Source: Palsa-504 sp050698735 (GTDB lineage Bacteria > Actinomycetota > Actinomycetes > Streptosporangiales > Streptosporangiaceae). From it: a DNA stretch of 7,384 nt. Location of the stretch: assembly GCA_050698735.1 (NCBI GenBank), contig JBOHCG010000399.1:1-7384 (forward strand), written 5' to 3'. Position numbers and translations under genes: made by a program. The notes under the pieces were generated by a model that was not told where the DNA came from, made no database searches, and saw only the letters and a list, made by a program, of their open reading frames with translations. Positions 5,562 through 7,384 of the stretch are shown one piece after another; within the stretch, counting starts at the first letter, position 1; the number at the start of each line of letters is the position of its first letter.

Positions 5562-5780
5562 GTCATTCGTCCTCACTTCGCTGCGGGCGCTCCACCTGGA
5601 CCGCGGTTCCGGGCCGGCAGGGATCACAGCCACGAACGAAGGACAGCGGCAGGCAAACAGCGTGGCCATTGTCATGACTTGGTGTCCAGATAAAGGTGCC
5701 GTCAACACCGGGCAGCTCAGCGACCGCGCTTTGCTAGCAGGACGATCGGCGGAGCGCTCGTCGCGACATCTCCGGGGGAG
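5562..5780. other. Gene-free stretch upstream of the CMD pair
   Basis: I find no gene with a credible start or family pattern here on either strand. A plus-strand frame open from 5521 joins the downstream CMD-like gene, but its part upstream of 5884 lacks any protein-like pattern and is taken as untranslated. A less GC-rich patch lies at about 5665-5705 and contains the palindrome GTCATGAC (5671-5678). It may be residual IS-end sequence, but I cannot assign it. Confidence 0.4.
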
Positions 5781-5821
5781 AAATGTCCGCCCGGTTCCCG
5801 CCGGGCCCGCCGGGCACATTT
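5781..5821. repeat. 41-bp interrupted inverted repeat upstream of the CMD pair
   Basis: AAATGT (5781-5786) and GCCCGG (5789-5794) are mirrored by CCGGGC (5810-5815) and ACATTT (5816-5821), giving two 12-bp arms with a 2-base bulge in the left arm. It lies immediately upstream of the candidate promoter at 5833. A second, smaller inverted repeat (GACAT with CTCC, mirrored by GGAG and ATGTC, 5765-5787) shares the left arm, so only one of the two can form at a time. Being upstream of the promoter, it is more likely a regulator binding site than an attenuator; it could also be a terminator relic. Confidence 0.5.
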
Positions 5822-5832
5822 CGCGGGGAGCC

Positions 5833-5860
5833 TGTCGTATCCGGCGGTGCGCCGATCGTC
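5833..5860 (+). promoter_or_regulatory. Candidate ECF-type promoter of the CMD pair
   Basis: TGTCGTA (5833-5839) is followed after 17 bases by CGTC (5857-5860). The -10 box equals the ECF41 consensus, while the -35 shares TGTC and the final A with TGTCACA, and the spacer is one base longer. It could be used by the neighbouring ECF41 factor or by another ECF sigma factor. The GTG start is 24 bp downstream of the -10, giving a very short leader with GAGGGAG as ribosome binding site. Confidence 0.4.
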
Positions 5861-5883
5861 GTATTCGTGAGGGAGACGTGGCG

Positions 5884-6246
5884 GTGAATGAGCGCCAGGT
5901 AGAGGAGGTGCACCGCGCGGTGCTGGCTGAAGACAAGAAGCGGGCAGCCTACCGGGCCCTGCAGGATCGCATCCTGAACGGAGAGGGCAGAGCGTCGCCG
6001 GAGCAGCGAGCCCGCGCGTTCAGCAACACCGGCCTCTCCCAGCCGCTGGAGGGGCTGCTCGGCAAAGTCGCTACGAGGCCGACGCGGGTCACGGACGCGG
6101 ATTTCGCGGCCGCTCGGGTAGCGGGCTTCAGTGAAGACGAGCTCTTCGAGCTGGTGGTATGCGCTGCGGTCGGACAGTCCGCCCGGCTGTATGACGCGGG
6201 TCTGGCCGCCCTGGCCGACGCCGTCGGCGGCGAGGAGGACGGGTAA
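5884..6246 (+). CDS. Small CMD-like helical protein, first gene of a coupled pair
   Basis: 120 residues, almost entirely helical. The GTG at 5884 is preferred because AGGGAG (5870-5875) stands 8 bases upstream; an in-frame GTG at 5878 lies too close to it. The N-terminal third is charged and helical (EVHRAVLAEDKKRAAYRALQ). The C-terminal part, VTDADFAAARVAGFSEDELFELVVCAAVG followed by a final helix, resembles the second half of the CMD fold (AGxSxxExxxLVxxAA). There is no CxxC motif; the only Cys lies in VVCAAV. It is probably a half-domain or a partner that packs against the next gene product. The stop TAA overlaps the next ATG (TAATG), so translation is very likely coupled. Its precise function is unknown. 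Confidence 0.75.
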   Translation: MNERQVEEVHRAVLAEDKKRAAYRALQDRILNGEGRASPEQRARAFSNTGLSQPLEGLLGKVATRPTRVTDADFAAARVAGFSEDELFELVVCAAVGQSARLYDAGLAALADAVGGEEDG

Positions 6247-6827
6247 TGCGCCTTGACGTTCTCAACCGCGGCTACGGTCCCGGTACCAAGCTGCTGTTCG
6301 CGCTCATCCGGCTGTTCTCCCGGCACCCGGTACCGGACGCCGCCAAGCTGGTCTTCTACCGGCCCGATTTCTACGGCGCCCGGGCGAAGGAGTTCACCCA
6401 TGAGGCGATGCGCGGGCCTTCCGCCTGGTCGGTAGGCGACCGGGAGCTGATGGCGGCTTACGTGTCGCAGGTGAACGAGTCCGCATTCTGCATCGGCGCG
6501 CACAGCGCGACCGCACGGCAGGCGTACCAGGACGGGCCAAAGGTCGCGGCGGTGCTGGCCGACGTGGAATCGGCCCCCGTCGAGGACGGGCTCCGGGCAA
6601 CGCTGCGGATGCTCGGCAAGCTGACCCGGGAGGGAGAGGTGGGCGCCGAGGACATGCGGCACGTGCTGTCCGCCGGTGTCTCACGCCAGCAGGTCGAGGA
6701 CGCGCTGGCGGTCTGCGCCGCGTTCAACACGACCGGCCGGCTCGCTGACGCCTTCGGCTTCGAGGTGCTCAGCCCCGAGGGCTTCGAGGCAGGAGCCAAG
6801 TACCTGCTCAAGCGGGGTTACCGGTAG
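6246..6827 (+). CDS. CMD/AhpD-like protein with one active-site cysteine
   Basis: 193-residue member of the carboxymuconolactone decarboxylase/AhpD superfamily. The signature is QVNESAFCIGAHSATA: Cys82-x3-His86 matches the CxxxH half of the AhpD motif, but the first cysteine of CxxC is Ser79. A one-cysteine site cannot form the usual internal disulfide, so it would act through a thiol partner or not as a redox enzyme. The middle holds an amphipathic helix with LRMLGKLTREGEVGAEDMRHV, then AGVSRQQVEDALAVCAAFNTTGRLADAFGF, the second conserved helix pair. The last residues are basic (KYLLKRGYR). The start is fixed by the TAATG overlap with the upstream gene, and both are probably one complex or pathway. 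It is expressed in the same direction as the sigma gene about 0.9 kb upstream. Confidence 0.85.
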   Translation: MRLDVLNRGYGPGTKLLFALIRLFSRHPVPDAAKLVFYRPDFYGARAKEFTHEAMRGPSAWSVGDRELMAAYVSQVNESAFCIGAHSATARQAYQDGPKVAAVLADVESAPVEDGLRATLRMLGKLTREGEVGAEDMRHVLSAGVSRQQVEDALAVCAAFNTTGRLADAFGFEVLSPEGFEAGAKYLLKRGYR

Positions 6828-7050
6828 CGCGTTCAGCTTTACCGGCGCCGCTGGTGCCTCCATCGGCCTGGAGCACGGCGGCGTCCTGCCCCAGGCTGCC
6901 GGCTGGCACCCGCCACGACACGCCAGACCGGGTTCCGCACTGACAAGCCACCAGTGGCGGCCTGGAACTCCTATAGCTACGGCGAGCCGCAAAGTAGCGC
7001 GGCAGAGAGCCCTGATGGGGGCGGCCTTAGGATCTAGCGGTGCTGGGCGG

Positions 7051-7384
7051 TTACCCGGCGACGGCCGCTGCGGCGGTCTTCTCGTCGTGCTCGCGGAGCA
7101 TGCGCATCACGGTCGCCGGTGAGGGATGCTGGCCTTTCTTCTTTCCCGTGGCGATGACGAGGCGGCCGGCGATCTCGCGCAGGCTCAGCTCCTGGCCCCG
7201 GAGGTGGAGCGCGGCGGCGAGCATCGCCTCATCGGTGACGGCGGCGCCGCCGATCGACTTGCCCCGTGCGCGGGCCGACTCGTGTCCCTCCAGGGTGCGG
7301 TCGCGGATGTACTCGCGCTCCATCCCCGACAGCGCGGCGAGCACGGTGAACACGACCCCGGACGGGTCGTGGGCGCCCTGAAGC
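7051..7384 (-). CDS. Serine recombinase, C-terminal part (runs off the window)
   Basis: The frame is open from the right edge to TAA at 7051-7053, 110 codons. It reads GAHDPSGVVFTVLAALSGMEREYIRDRTLEGHESARARGK, the end of a serine resolvase/invertase catalytic domain: the long E helix with ALSxxEREYIRxRTxEG, then the basic ARARGK linker. After this comes a helix-turn-helix-like DNA-binding tail (VTDEAMLAAALHL, LSLREIAGRLV, PATVMRMLREHDEK). The catalytic Ser lies beyond the window. A GTG at 7353 could be mistaken for a start, but the homology extends upstream of it. The insert GKKKGQHPSPA inside the helix-turn-helix region is typical of small plasmid or transposon resolvases. This suggests another mobile unit to the right. 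Confidence 0.88.
   Translation of the reverse strand, partial: LQGAHDPSGVVFTVLAALSGMEREYIRDRTLEGHESARARGKSIGGAAVTDEAMLAAALHLRGQELSLREIAGRLVIATGKKKGQHPSPATVMRMLREHDEKTAAAAVAG

Noticed and set aside
1..7384. CRISPR arrays, tRNA or rRNA genes.
   Set aside because: No regularly spaced direct repeats and no cloverleaf or rRNA-like sequence were seen on either strand.

Overview
High-GC actinobacterial chromosome, judged from the G/C-rich third positions, GTG starts and gene families. The window is a small redox and sigma-factor island enclosed by mobile-element debris. No single gene fixes the genus.

Layout. (1) 1-637: the 5' end of an IS3-type element (IS6110-like terminal repeat at 609-637) with a broken orfA on the minus strand; its reading frame runs into an unrelated unidentified coding tail (69-349), and no orfB is present. 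(2) 638-916: scar sequence without a convincing gene. (3) 917-2065: a complete IS1595-family insertion sequence of 1149 bp, with perfect 24-bp inverted ends and an 8-bp target duplication TTTGGGCT. (4) 2066-2487: gene-poor DNA holding a stub of an MMPL-type transporter gene on the minus strand. (5) 2488-4182: two minus-strand genes, a carboxymuconolactone decarboxylase (CMD)/AhpD-like protein and an NAD(P)-binding epimerase-type SDR. (6) 4423-5332: a divergent ECF sigma factor with a fused SnoaL-like C-terminal domain (ECF41/SigJ type), split by a one-base frameshift between sigma2 and sigma4. (7) 5342-5561: the first ~31 codons of a PPOX/F420-type oxidoreductase, cut off by a scrap of an integrase-core transposase. 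(8) 5884-6827: a coupled two-gene module, a small CMD-like helical protein followed by a second CMD/AhpD-like protein. (9) 7051-7384: the C-terminal part of a serine recombinase on the minus strand, running off the window. The 6828-7050 gap shows nothing I can name.

How it fits together. ECF41 sigma factors are known to sit beside CMD, oxidoreductase or epimerase genes ('COE' genes) and to use a TGTCACA-N16-CGTC promoter. Here an exact TGTCACA with a near-match -10 at N16 precedes the sigma gene. The same spacing with near-matches precedes the epimerase and, more weakly, the first CMD gene. The simplest model is an autoregulated ECF41 regulon controlling its own divergent COE genes, possibly with the downstream CMD pair as a further target. 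The frameshift raises the question whether the sigma factor still works. The surrounding IS elements, stubs and one-base indels show a region in active decay.
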